Assembly (NCBI RefSeq): GCF_030440425.1
Contig: NZ_CP098023.1
Span: 1,539,501-1,603,500, forward strand
Length of the DNA: 64,000 bases
Source: Microbulbifer sp. MI-G
GTDB taxonomy: Bacteria > Pseudomonadota > Gammaproteobacteria > Pseudomonadales > Cellvibrionaceae
Direction of reading: 5' to 3'
A program made the translations under genes and the position numbers. Position 1 is the first letter of the stretch, and every line of letters starts with the position of its first letter. The notes under the pieces are model-generated. The model was not told the origin of the DNA. It saw only the letters and a list, made by a program, of their open reading frames with translations, and searched no databases. Positions 33,552 to 42,960 of this stretch are shown piece by piece.

Positions 33552-34004
33552 ATGAAGTTAACTTATATCTTAACTATTCTTGCTTTTGGCTTGTTAGGAT
33601 GTTCTGCTAATGGACCAATATATCAGGAACATACACAATCACTAAAAGATTCATCAGTGGTTTATATCTACCGCCCATCAAGGGCCATTAACTGCTGCGT
33701 AGCACCAGCTGTATATATCAATGGTGAAAATTCAGGCTCACTTAAAAATGGTGGGTATTTAGTATACGAACTCCCAGCAATGAAGCATGAAATTACTGTT
33801 GGGGATGGAAGCAATGGGTTTGAACCATTAACCTATAATAAAAGCCTCAAAAAAAATGAATCGTACTATCTGAAATGGGTTATTGGTTCTATTGAAGAGC
33901 TGAATCTTCCAGCTTTGTATGCGCCAAGAAATTATTATCTTGTTGAAGTTAAAGCTGATGATGCACAAATTGATTTGAAGAAACTCAAGCTATCTCGCCC
34001 ATAA
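33552..34004 (+). CDS. Cargo lipoprotein, DUF2846 type
   Basis: 150 residues with lipobox LLGCSANG (Cys17). The mature part has the DUF2846 pattern: VVYIYRPSRAINCCVAPAVY, INGENSGSLKNGGYLVYELP and MKHEITVGDG, then SYYLKWVIGSIEELNL. These are small periplasmic beta-sandwich lipoproteins of unknown role. It is AT-rich and driven by R2. Confidence 0.7.
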   Translation: MKLTYILTILAFGLLGCSANGPIYQEHTQSLKDSSVVYIYRPSRAINCCVAPAVYINGENSGSLKNGGYLVYELPAMKHEITVGDGSNGFEPLTYNKSLKKNESYYLKWVIGSIEELNLPALYAPRNYYLVEVKADDAQIDLKKLKLSRP

Positions 34005-34016
34005 CAAGACACAGCA

Positions 34017-34075
34017 TTGCTTCCGAGACAGTAATCAGGATAATAGTGGTCATGGTGATCAGTATATAAATGTTA
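34017..34075 (+). promoter_or_regulatory. Cassette promoter module R3
   Basis: TTGCTT (34017) - 16 nt - GATAAT (34039), then AGTGGTCATGGTGATCAGTA and ATGTTAAC. It begins within a TAACAAG right at the previous stop codon, so the cassette boundary is abrupt here. Confidence 0.75.
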
Positions 34076-34092
34076 ACTTACTCAGGCTGATT

Positions 34093-34506
34093 ATGAGAAT
34101 CGACTATCCACTGTTCTGGGCGAACTCAAAACTACCAACCAGAGCTCCATCGTTTTATTTAAAGTGGCTAGCTTTTTTGTTTGTGGGAAATATCGTGGTA
34201 CTTTTCGCACAGGCCATCGCTGAAATCGATATGGCAAGAATCAGTGTTCTATTTGAGACAATTGCGCTTCTGATGTTTATTTCCTGCTTCTGCCTATGTA
34301 TTACCACTCTGTATAATAAGAAACCAAAGTTAGGATTCTGGCTTGAGACATATTTTCCATCTGTAGCTGAAAATAAGGCCATTAATTTACTTTCAAAGGG
34401 TTCTTCGAGCCTTAATCATTGGGCGCTGGTTATCTTTTGCTACTTACTTTTAGCTTCAATCGTAGCAATAGCTTTATCATTGGCAGTGCAGACAATAAAA
34501 AGTTAA
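34093..34506 (+). CDS. Cargo membrane protein, 137 residues
   Basis: Three hydrophobic helices (LKWLAFLFVGNIVVLFAQAI, ISVLFETIALLMFISCFCLC, WALVIFCYLLLASIVAIALS). No family recognised. The gene lies between module R3 and a double terminator. Confidence 0.55.
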   Translation: MRIDYPLFWANSKLPTRAPSFYLKWLAFLFVGNIVVLFAQAIAEIDMARISVLFETIALLMFISCFCLCITTLYNKKPKLGFWLETYFPSVAENKAINLLSKGSSSLNHWALVIFCYLLLASIVAIALSLAVQTIKS

Positions 34507-34516
34507 TCGTGTAAAG

Positions 34517-34585
34517 GCGGGTTTCTAGCCCGCCCTCCCCACACCACCGTGCAACGACACAAACCGGCCACTGAGCCGGTTTTTT
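34517..34585 (+). terminator. Double terminator module T1
   Basis: A GGCGGG-TTTCTA-GCCCGCC hairpin at 34517 and CCGGC-CACTGA-GCCGG with T6 at 34564-34585. The second hairpin recurs at seven places in the cargo regions. Confidence 0.8.
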
Positions 34586-34683
34586 ACTCTGGGTAGAGTG
34601 ATCACATTTTGTACGATTGTGCCAAATCTATGTAACTAGCTGTTTTTGATGTTGAATGTAGGTAAACGACGCAGAATTGATTC
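34586..34683. repeat. Conserved T-R linker and truncated promoter module R4
   Basis: The linker (ATTTTGTACGATTGTGCCAAA, TGTAACTAGCTGTTTTT) is shared with 45631-45685, 48974-49015 and 49619-49660. Then GCAGAATTGATTC of an R module is cut by the IS at 34684. Confidence 0.7.
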
Positions 34684-34699
34684 TGTAAACCTCCCCTAA

Positions 34700-35362
34700 T
34701 TAGTGACACCCTAAATTAGAGTTTTCTAGCCCTTCATGTTTGGCCAGATACTCCCAGGGAGTGAGATCTCCCAGTGAGTCATGTGGCCGCTCTTCGTTGT
34801 ATTCCCTGATCCAGTTTTCGGTCAGTTCCCGCATCTCGTTCAGCGTGCGGAACACATACATGTTTAAGATCTCGTCACGATAGGTGCGGTTGAACCGTTC
34901 AACGTACGAGTTCTGTGTCGGCTTGCCTGGTTTAATAAATTCCAATTCGATGCTGTGCTCCTCCGCCCACTCAGCCAGTGCGGTGGAGATGAACTCCGGG
35001 CCATTATCCATTCGCAGCTTGTTGGGATAGCCCCGCCAGGCCACGGCCCGCTCAAGCACCCTGATCACCCGTGGTGCCGGCAGGTTCAGGTCGATCTCGA
35101 TGGCCAGTGCTTCCCGATTGAAGTCATCTACCAGATTGAAGGTCCGGAAGCGGCGACCACAGAACAAGCTATCGCTCATAAAGTCCATCGACCAGCAGTG
35201 GTTCACCTCAGCTGGAACCGACAACGGCTCCGGGTTGCGGCTGGGTAGCCGTTTCTTGCCTCTACGACGCTTATTCAGGTTTAACTCGCAGTACAGGCGG
35301 TGAACTCTTTTGTGATTCCAGGCATGCCCCCAGCGACGCAGAATTTTGAACAACTTGTCGAA
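34700..35362 (-). pseudogene. IS407-group transposase, C-terminal part (split by IS)
   Basis: 217 residues from MFKILRRWGHAWNHKRVHRL on, including [18 protein letters not shown] and the Glu block. The upstream part continues at 36669 after the inserted IS; copy 1 shows the original sequence. Confidence 0.8.
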
Positions 35363-35401
35363 TGAATCACCCCGAGTTTGTCGGAGGCAATTTGATTTGA
35401 G

Positions 35402-36298
35402 TCATGCCGCTTGGGCAGACTCGGTTTGTTGATAATACAGGTTTTCGTATTCAGCTGGAGGCATATCGCCAATTGGCCCAAGAATGCGGCGATGGTTTAA
35501 CCAGTCGACCCAGGTCAAGGTTGCATGTTCAACCTCATCCAGCCCTTTCCAGGGACCTGCCCTGTGGATGACCTCCGCCTTGAATAAACCGTTGATGGTT
35601 TCTGCCAGTGCGTTGTCGTAGGAGTCGCCGACACTGCCGACTGACGCCTGAAAACCCGCCTCACTAAGCCGCTCGGTATATCGAATTGACAGGTACTGAC
35701 TACCTCGATCACTGTGATGGGTAACGCCACGGGGCTTACCTCGTGCCCAGAGTGCCTGCTCCAGAGCATCAAGCACAATGTCGGTTTGAAGGCTCTTTAA
35801 TACGCGCCAGCCAACAATGTGGCGGGAGAATACGTCGACAACGAATGCGACATAAACAAAACCAGACCAAGTTGCGACATAGGTTATGTCGGCCACCCAA
35901 AGCTGGTTGGGGCGCTCTGCCGTAAACTCGCGATTCACCAGATCCAGCGGCTTATCGGCCAGCTCATCCGGGATAGTCGTAACGCAACGTTTGCCTCTTC
36001 GAACACCTTCCAATTGCAGTACCTTCATCAGCCGTTCAACTGTGCAGCGGGCGACCTTTACGTCTTCACGGTTAAGCTGCTTCCAGACCTTGCGTGCACC
36101 ATAGACGCGGTGGTTTTCTTCGTAGATCCACTGGATCTCAGGCTTCAGCTCATCGTCACGTTGAGCGCGCGCACAGCGTTGCTCTGGATTGGCCTGTAGA
36201 TGCTTGCAGCGGTAAAAGGTCGACGGTGCAATCGGCAGAACCTCACAGATTGACTCGACACCGTGCGCCTCACGTTCCTGGTCAATGAATGCCACCAT
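35402..36298 (-). CDS. IS3-group transposase orfB, copy A
   Basis: 298 residues: HTH_21 (EENHRVYGARKVWKQLNRED), rve core with WVADITYVATW (Asp1), VTHHSDRGSQYLS (Asp2) and DSYDNALAETINGLFKAEVI (Glu). All catalytic acids are present. The start overlaps the orfA stop by one base, giving frameshift or coupled expression. Confidence 0.9.
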   Translation of the reverse strand: MVAFIDQEREAHGVESICEVLPIAPSTFYRCKHLQANPEQRCARAQRDDELKPEIQWIYEENHRVYGARKVWKQLNREDVKVARCTVERLMKVLQLEGVRRGKRCVTTIPDELADKPLDLVNREFTAERPNQLWVADITYVATWSGFVYVAFVVDVFSRHIVGWRVLKSLQTDIVLDALEQALWARGKPRGVTHHSDRGSQYLSIRYTERLSEAGFQASVGSVGDSYDNALAETINGLFKAEVIHRAGPWKGLDEVEHATLTWVDWLNHRRILGPIGDMPPAEYENLYYQQTESAQAA

Positions 36299-36618
36299 TA
36301 CTTCGGTTTGCGGTCGAGCTCCGCCTGGGCGAAAAAAGCGGCAGCCTTGCGCAAGATCTCGTTAGCGCGCTTCAGCTCACGGACTTCGCGCTCCAGCTCT
36401 TTGAGGCGGGCTGCGTCGCTGCTGGTGGTGCCGGGTTTAGTACCATTGTCGACTTCCATCTTGTTGACCCATGATCGTAGGGTCTCGGGTGTGCAGCCGA
36501 TCTTGGAAGCGATAGATGTGATCGCTGCCCAGCGTGATTGGTGCTCGTGCTCGCCGGTCAACACCATGCGAACTGCGCGTTCCCGTACTTCGGGGGAGTA
36601 TCCAGGTCGTTTGCTCAT
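36298..36618 (-). CDS. IS3-group transposase orfA, copy A
   Basis: 106 residues, [23 protein letters not shown] ([20 protein letters not shown]) and a zipper ([20 protein letters not shown]). Identical to copy B at 55904-56224. Confidence 0.9.
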   Translation of the reverse strand: MSKRPGYSPEVRERAVRMVLTGEHEHQSRWAAITSIASKIGCTPETLRSWVNKMEVDNGTKPGTTSSDAARLKELEREVRELKRANEILRKAAAFFAQAELDRKPK

Positions 36619-36665
36619 TGGCTAATTCTCTCAAGAAAGTTAGCCTCCGAGAAACCCGGGGTGAT

Positions 36666-37118
36666 TCAGAACCCGTAAGCTGGGTAGCGTTCCACTGCCT
36701 CTTGGAGCTTGGCGATCACCTCATCATTCCGGTTGGGAATGGGCCGATACCGATACACTGAATCGCTTATGCCAACTGCGCGACAGGCCATGCGAAGGCT
36801 GGCACTATGCTCTTGTCGGGCATAGTCGACCAGCTCTCGCCTAATCGCTGGCTTTACAGCTTTTTTCAAGATATCTTTGAGGATCTTATGTTCCAGACTG
36901 AGGTCAGCGAACATCGCCTTCAAACGACGATTCTCTTCCTCCAGTTCCTTGAGCCGTTTGATATCGGACGCCTCCATACCGCCGTATTTGGATTTCCAGT
37001 TGTAGTAGGTAGCGTCGGATATCCCGTACTCCCGACAGACTTCTTTGACCAGTCTGCCGCCTTCTACTTCCTTCAGGATCTTTACTATCTGCGTTTCCGT
37101 GTAGCGCGATTTTTTCAT
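36666..37118 (-). pseudogene. IS407-group transposase, N-terminal part (orfA fused to orfB start)
   Basis: 150 residues: orfA runs in frame into KAVKPAIRRELVDYARQEHS of orfB, because this copy lacks one C that copy 1 has. The fusion would remove the need for programmed frameshifting, but the nested IS cuts it after PAYGF. Confidence 0.8.
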
Positions 37119-37195
37119 TATTAGCTCTCCGTGTGAGCGTAGTTTACGCCGGAGAACTCTAAATGTGGATGCCCCTAGTTTAAGGGAGGTTTACA

Positions 37196-37315
37196 GAAAC
37201 CCTGCAGGCCTCCGCCGTGGCCGAAGGCACGGAGAATGAAGAGGTCAACAAAGGAGCCTGGCGCATGGAGTGTATCCAGCGCACGGTGAACCTGCGGGTG
37301 GTGATTGGGGAGTGA
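37196..37315 (+). pseudogene. Phage gene 3' fragment
   Basis: Forty codons, ETLQASAVAEGTENEEVNKG then AWRMECIQRTVNLRVVIGE, ending in TGA. Truncated at the 5' end by the IS. Codon use looks coding; probably a structural or late gene remnant of the element. Confidence 0.45.
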
Positions 37316-37323
37316 AAGGGCTT

Positions 37324-37464
37324 TTGCATGAACGCTTGAAAGAAGTGAACCAGTTGGCAGCCGAACTGAGAGATATAAGAGGCCGGGAAAAGGCAGAGTT
37401 CGTCACTGAGCACCACGACATACTGGCCCAGCGTCGTCCACTGGATCAAGCCAGCCGGTTGTAA
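37324..37464 (+). CDS. Small hypothetical phage protein (TTG start)
   Basis: 46 residues; MHERLKEVNQLAAELRDIRG type coiled-coil helix, then REKAEFVTEHHDILAQRR. Immediately follows the fragment above. The start codon and ribosome site are uncertain. Confidence 0.3.
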   Translation: MHERLKEVNQLAAELRDIRGREKAEFVTEHHDILAQRRPLDQASRL

Positions 37465-37615
37465 AATACTGCGAAACCAACACAGTGGCGAAGAGCTTCC
37501 TCCCAGCACTATTAATGATCCATGACTGAAACTTAGAAGTCTAAGATTGCTTTATATAATATTTCCTATATACTGAGTTAAGCTAGGGCAGATTAAAAGC
37601 ATATAGGAATAAATA

Positions 37616-37780
37616 ATGCATAAAAAATTTATAATAGGATCTTTTTTCTTTTCTATTTTTTCTTTAAATTCTTACGGCTTTCATATCTCTGAAACTACGT
37701 GCACAAATAGTTGTGTAATCACCACTGATGCAGTTACAGGCGTAACGACAATAAAAGACTGCTGTGGGGGCGGGTTATGA
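37616..37780 (+). CDS. Small secreted Cys-rich peptide, 54 residues
   Basis: Signal peptide MHKKFIIGSFFFSIFSLNSY-G, then a short mature part with CTNSCVITTD, a V-x-GVTTIKD stretch and the end DCCGGGL. AGGA precedes the ATG. AT-rich. The exported Cys-rich form could be a toxin-like or natural-product peptide, without direct support. Confidence 0.45.
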   Translation: MHKKFIIGSFFFSIFSLNSYGFHISETTCTNSCVITTDAVTGVTTIKDCCGGGL

Positions 37781-37904
37781 CAACATTTCTTCCTCATGAG
37801 ACAGAGGAATATCCTGGCCCTAATTAAATTTACAATTTAAATTTAACCTAAAATTTGCCCTGGCTAATTTACAAAGAATAAAAGCAATTTACTCTCAAAT
37901 TTTT

Positions 37905-38629
37905 ATGAAAAAATATCCCTTAATAGCGATTGTATTACTGCTAACAGCTGGATTTTTAGGATACGTCAGTTTAGAGGAAAATGCCCCTAAAGAAAACGCA
38001 GGTACTAATTTATCTGTAGATAAATCCGTCGATAAGCTTGGAGTCGGCTCTATTTATAAAAATAAAGATCATAACCATCATGATCACTCGTATTCTGAAG
38101 ACAATACAAAAGGTGAATATGAAGAGCACAATCATGCATCGAAGACTAACGCAATAGTTGAGGATGCAAATGGACAATTGTGCAAAAAAATTCCGGTGAT
38201 CATTTTTGTAATATTGACGTTAGGCTTGGTCTGGAAGAAATTTTAGTAGATTCTACCCTGAATACTGTAAATTCTGATAAGGTTGGAGTTGTTCTTCATA
38301 GCAATAATTATGAGGAAGTTATGCAGTCTCTAGTTGGGCTGAATTCAGAAAACATTATGCGTTCTGAAAATTTCAACCAGAAAATAAAATTAATCTCTAG
38401 CGAGATTGGGGCAAATGTAGAAAGTAAAATCTCATGCAGCAAAAAATTATGCGCTGCGAGCTTTAAAATGGAGGATGTAGAAAGATGGAATGATTTTTCA
38501 TCTAAATTTTTCTCACTCGAAGGAGCCAAAGGGGCTAGCTTTGTAGCTACTGATCCAAAACAATCTAATGTTTTCAGGGTTATTCTTGCTTTCGGTGAAG
38601 GCATGTCGGTAGTTAAAAAAGAACACTAA
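37905..38629 (+). pseudogene. His-rich secreted protein gene, split at an A7 run
   Basis: Frame 1 (37905-38246): a signal or anchor segment (KYPLIAIVLLLTAGFLGYV), then KDHNHHDHSYSEDN with clustered His. Near 38182 a run of seven A shifts the natural continuation into the -1 frame (38180-38629): NSGDHFCNIDVRLGLEEILV and so on, a soluble domain with CSKKLC. One added A restores a single protein of about 240 residues. The His cluster suggests metal binding. A mutation, a base-calling error or slippage could explain it. Confidence 0.55.
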
Positions 38630-38642
38630 CCTATCCGTCAAC

Positions 38643-38690
38643 AAGCGCATTATCGAATGCGCTTAAAACGCCGTCCTTTAGGGCGGGGAG
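38643..38690 (+). terminator. Two hairpins: terminator and an IS200/IS605-like end
   Basis: AAGCGCAT-TATCGA-ATGCGCTT (38643-38664), then CCGTCC-TTTA-GGGCGG followed by GGAGGATGTCAAA, the shape of the right-end hairpin of IS200/IS605 elements. No tnpB or tnpA is nearby. Confidence 0.4.
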
Positions 38691-38930
38691 GATGTCAAAC
38701 TCTCAATCGATGGGTATTTGCCGGTTCGTGAAAAGTAATACCGCCTGGAAGCCTAGTAACCACGGGGGCTGCACGGGTTTTTGTCCGTTTACGAGGGAAA
38801 AATCCTAGTACCCCATCTTCCCGTACCCTAGAGTTATAACCGAATCTGGTGTTTAAGTGTTTGAAAGAAAGCAGCGTATCTGGTTGATTTGTTGTCGCCA
38901 AACAATGAAACCAATCAGGAATACGCCGCT

Positions 38931-39179
38931 ATGGATAAGAATACCGTTGTTGAGTTTACAGGTCGACAGGAAACCGCAGACCCGCTGACTGAATTGCTGC
39001 GCCGGGGCGCACGGGAGCTTCTACAGCAGGCGATAGAGGCCAAGCTGTCCACTTTCATGGAGGGGTTTAAGAACCGCCGCCTGGATGATGACCGTGCTGT
39101 CGTCGTTCGCAATGGCCACTTGCCTAGGCGCGACATACAGACCGGGATCGGACCGGTGAAGGTCAACTGGCTGTGTTGA
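38931..39179 (+). pseudogene. IS256-family transposase N-terminal fragment
   Basis: 82 residues, MDKNTVVEFTGRQETADPLT, RGARELLQQAIEAKLSTFME and RAVVVRNGHLPRRDIQTGIG, the standard IS256/Mutator N-terminus. It stops at VNWLC, where VRVPKVR would continue, so the DDE core is deleted. It lies just inside attR. Confidence 0.8.
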
Positions 39180-39287
39180 AACAGCCTTAAGGCACTAAAG
39201 GGATGACCTAAATATAGATAAAGAAAGGTAAAAAGGACGTCTGAATTTTACACAAAATTTTACACATCTGCGGTATCTAGAACGAAA

Positions 39288-39323
39288 AAACCCCGCTTAG
39301 TTTTCATAACTAGCGGGGTTTCT
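39288..39323 (-). terminator. Terminator of tRNA-Asn
   Basis: AAACCCCGCTAGTTATGAA and its pairing arm form a strong hairpin with flanking A and T runs, so it works in both directions. It lies 10 nt after the tRNA 3' end. Confidence 0.75.
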
Positions 39324-39329
39324 TCACTT

Positions 39330-39377
39330 TTTTGGCTCCGCCTGCTGGGCTCGAACCAGCGACCCAATGATTAACAG
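39330..39377. repeat. attR: 48-bp repeat within tRNA-Asn
   Basis: Identical to 20202-20249. It covers the CCA end, T arm, variable loop and 3' anticodon arm of tRNA-Asn. The crossover left the tRNA gene intact. Confidence 0.9.
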
Positions 39378-39408
39378 TCATTTGCTCTACCAACTGAGCT
39401 AAGGCGGA
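39333..39408 (-). tRNA. tRNA-Asn (anticodon GTT)
   Basis: A complete cloverleaf: 5' TCCGCCT acceptor, D arm GCTC-AGTTGGTAGA-GC, anticodon loop CTGTTAA, T arm GGTTCGAGCCC, 3' AGGCGGA-G-CCA. It serves as the integration site of the 20-39 kb element. Confidence 0.97.
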
Positions 39409-39592
39409 CTTGCTTAGCGGCTGGCTGTACCGCTCAGTTGGCGCGTATAGTATAGAGTGCTCCAGGGCAGGTCAAGCCCTTTTTTGTAGTTTAACTAGTT
39501 GATTTGACAAGAAATTATGTATCTGACCCTCCCTGTTTAGGTGATTTGGGTCCGATAGGAGGGCTCCGGTGAGGTGTATCGGCCTTTCGCAT

Positions 39593-39621
39593 TTGTGAGC
39601 TTCCTGAGGAGGCCCTACAAT
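39593..39621 (+). promoter_or_regulatory. Candidate sigma-70 promoter of uvrB
   Basis: TTGTGA - 17 nt - TACAAT, 38 nt before the uvrB ATG. No clear LexA box was seen. Confidence 0.45.
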
Positions 39622-39658
39622 CGCACTTTCTGATTTGAGTCTAAGGTTAGGTTGATAT

Positions 39659-41664
39659 ATGGAGTCGCGTCCTTTCAAGGTGGAGTCTGGTTATAGCCCG
39701 GCCGGCGATCAGCCAGTTGCTATTGCACAGTTGGTTGAGGGGCTCAAAGATGGGCTTAGCCACCAAACCCTGCTCGGTGTTACCGGATCAGGCAAGACCT
39801 TCACTACCGCCAATATCATTGAGCGCTTGCAGCGCCCGGCAATCGTGATGGCGCACAATAAGACGCTAGCGGCACAACTGTACGGGGAGTTCAAGGAATT
39901 TTTTCCTAAGAATGCCGTAGAGTACTTTGTATCTTATTACGATTATTATCAACCGGAAGCCTATGTTCCTTCCTCGGATACCTTTATCGAAAAAGATGCA
40001 TCGGTGAATGAGCATATTGAACAGATGCGCCTTTCGGCGACAAAGGCATTGATTGAACGGCGCGATGTAGTTGTCGTCGCTACGGTTTCTGCTATTTACG
40101 GACTTGGTGACCCAGATAAATACTTGAAGATGGTGCTGCACCTGGACCGTGGGGATCTGGTAGATCAGCGCACGATTCTGCGGCGACTGGCTGAGTTGCA
40201 ATATACTCGCAACGATGCGGATTTCCGCCGGGCCACCTTCCGGGTACGGGGGATATTATCGATATCTATCCGGCAGACTCTGACCAGGAGGCGGTACGGC
40301 TGTCTCTGTTTGATAGGGAGATCGAGGATATTACCCTTTTTGACCCATTGACGGGGGAGCAGCTCAAAAAAGTCCCTCGGGTCACTATCTTCCCTAAATC
40401 CCACTACGTAACCCCACGGGAAACCATTGTCAGTGCTATAGAGCACATTAAAGAGGAGCTAGGCTTGCGGCTTGAACAGTTGCGGAAAAGTGGCAAATTG
40501 CTGGAGGCACAGCGCCTGGAGCAGCGCACCCGGTATGATTTGGAGATGATGCAGGAGCTGGGTTATTGCAATGGTGTGGAGAACTATTCCCGCTATCTTT
40601 CCGGGCGAGATGTGGGACAGCCGCCTCCTACGTTGTTTGACTATTTGCCTCATGACGCCTTGCTGTTTATTGATGAGAGCCACGTCACAGTTCCCCAGAT
40701 TGGTGGAATGTACCGGGGTGACAGATCCCGAAAGGAGACGCTGGTAGAATATGGGTTTCGCCTTCCTTCGGCCTTAGATAACCGCCCTCTGAAATTCGAG
40801 GAGTGGGAACACCTGGCCCCACAGACTGTTTTTGTATCGGCAACACCAGGCCTCTATGAAGCAGAGCATGCGCAACAGGTGGTCGAGCAGGTGGTAAGAC
40901 CTACAGGGCTGGTTGACCCCGAGGTAGAGGTCCGTTCGGCCCTGACCCAGGTGGATGACGCGCTGTCGGAAATCCACCGCTGTGTGGATGCGGATCAGCG
41001 AGTATTGATCACGGTGCTGACCAAGCGCATGGCCGAGGATTTAACAGAGTACCTTGCTGAAAGCGGGGTACGCGTACGCTATCTTCATTCAGATATCGAT
41101 ACTGTCGAGCGTGTGGAAATTATCCGGGATCTGCGTATTGGTGAGTTCGATGTATTGGTGGGCATCAACCTCTTGCGAGAAGGCTTGGATATGCCGGAAG
41201 TGGCGCTGGTAGCTGTCTTCGATGCAGATAAAGAGGGCTTTTTGCGCTCAGACCGTTCATTGATCCAGACTATCGGGCGGGCCGCACGGAATCTGGCGGG
41301 GCGGGCCATTCTGTATGCGGATAAAATGACGGGCTCTATGGAGCGCGCACTTGAAGAGACGCAACGCCGTCGGGAAAAACAACTCAATTTCAATGCAGAA
41401 CACGGTATTACCCCAAAAGGTATCCGCAAGAATGTCGCGGATATCCTCGAGGGGGCAGTATCACCAGGCATGCCAGCCAAAGGGAGACGCAAGGGATTAG
41501 AAGGGAGGGAGGCTAACATTGTAATGAAGCCAATACCCGAGGAGCAGCGCTGGGCACAGATCAGTGAACTGGAAGAACAGATGTACGAGCACGCCAAGAA
41601 TCTGGAATTTGAAGCTGCTGCCAAGCTTCGCGACAAGATCACCCAATTAAAGGAAATGGAGTAG
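39659..41664 (+). pseudogene. uvrB: Excinuclease ABC subunit UvrB, one-base frameshift
   Basis: Two overlapping frames make up a full UvrB (about 668 residues; E. coli 673). The first (39659-40351) carries Walker [11 protein letters not shown] and the [12 protein letters not shown] beta-hairpin. The frame breaks near 40250 after TFRVRG, where GGGGG should be G6 to read [16 protein letters not shown]. The rest (to 41664) has [26 protein letters not shown] and the UvrC-binding C-terminal helix pair. UvrB verifies DNA damage in nucleotide excision repair. A real loss would make the strain UV-sensitive; a homopolymer base-call error is as likely. Confidence 0.93.
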
Positions 41665-41821
41665 CGATCAAGCTGCTTAGACTGGCAACACCTCCCCCTG
41701 AATCTCGGTGTTCCTGTTTGTCTGGACCATTTTATTCGAAAGCCCAACCACATATTGAAAACAGTGAAGAGCGGTGGTAGAGTTCGCGCTCTTCGCGGCA
41801 CTTGGTTCCTGAGTGCTAAAG

Positions 41822-41898
<77 letters not shown>

Positions 41899-42058
41899 GG
41901 TACTACGGCTTTTAACCTTTCTCAATTAACCTCAACTCACTGATTTTTAACTGTTTTTTTAATTTATTGCTGAGAAAATCTAAATTCTCAGATTCTCTCA
42001 AGCCTCCCCTATCGAAACCAATAAAATCCACCGATTTGGTTAGAATACGGTTAGAGTG
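41899..42058. other. Junction between tRNA-Val and IS-bounded prophage debris
   Basis: AT-rich, with near-repeats (GGTTAGAATACGGTTAGAGT and ACCTTTCTCAATTAACCTCA). It could be the arm region of a second integration site, since related prophage sequence starts at 43287, but no duplicate of the tRNA-Val end was found. Confidence 0.35.
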
Positions 42059-42103
42059 GTCAGCCCCACTGATCAGCCCCACCAAGGCGGTCCAGTTTAA
42101 ATG

Positions 42104-42960
42104 TTAGTGCATAGCTGGCCGTGGCTCTTTCTCCACGGTGGTTTCCGGGGCCGGTGGGCGGTAGCCCAAGGCACTGTGTGGCCGCTTGGTGTTGTAGTAC
42201 TTCCTCCACTCCTCAATAATAATTTCCGCCTCTTGTAACGTATAGAATATTTCACCGTTTAGAAGCTCGTCTCTGAGCCGGGCGTTGAAGCTTTCACAGT
42301 ACCCATTCTCCCAGGGTGAACCCGGCTCTATGTAAGCCACCTTTGCACCAGCAAATGTGATCCAGTCCCTGACCGCCTGTACAATAAACTCCGGACCATT
42401 GTCTGACCAGATGTAGGCGGGAACACCGCGTAAAATGAACAGATCTGTTAATACATTAATCACTTCCGTTGAGTTCAGCTTTCGTTTCACCCGGATTGCC
42501 AGGCATTCTCGGGTGTATTCGTCCAGGATGTTCAGCATTCGGAATGCTTTCCCATCGCTAGTCCGATGGTGAACAAAGTCATACGACCAGACATGGTTCG
42601 GATACTCCGGACGTAGTCGAACACACGACCCGTCATTTAGCCAGAGCTATCCCTTCTTTGGTTGTTTCATTGGAACCTTCAGCCCCTCACGCCGCCACAG
42701 TCGCTCCACGCGCTTGTTGTTCACTTGTCAGCCCACATCTCTCAGTAAAACTGCAATCCGGCGATAGCCGTATCGACCATACTGTCGCGCAAGCTCGACC
42801 ATGTCAGCAACCAAACGGTTTTCGTCGGAACGACCAACAGGCAGGCGCCTTTGTGTGGATCGATACTGGCCCAAAACACGGCACGCCCGACGCTCAGAAA
42901 TGTGAAATCGACTTCGTAGGTGGTCAATACAAGCACGGCGACGTGAAGGGCTCAGAAGTT
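42104..42960 (-). pseudogene. IS3-family transposase orfB with internal stops
   Basis: The C-terminal 144 residues (MLNILDEYTRECLAIRVKRK, IWSDNGPEFIVQAVRDW, WENGYCESFNARLRDELL) are intact in one frame. Upstream the expected HTH_21 part (RYGYRRIAVLLRDVG, NNKRVERLWRREGLKVP) is cut by at least two stop codons, and WSYDFVHHRTSDGKAF lies just before the readable part. Inactive. Confidence 0.75.

Larger units (their letters stand above)
35363..36668 (-). mobile_element. IS3-group insertion sequence nested in the IS407-group element, copy A
   Basis: Ends TGAATCACCCCGAGTTT and its complement AAACCCGGGGTGATTCA. GAA is duplicated on both sides (35360-35362 and 36669-36671). Removing the IS and one GAA restores copy 1 sequence exactly (GTCGAACCCG), proving the insertion. 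Confidence 0.95.
34684..37195 (-). mobile_element. IS407-group IS3 element, copy 2, interrupted by another IS
   Basis: Same ends as copy 1 (TGTAAACC, GGTTTACA). The flanks (GATTC and GAAAC) are not duplicated, and one flank is a broken R module, so a deletion or recombination next to the IS is likely. The interior holds an IS at 35363-36668. Confidence 0.85.
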
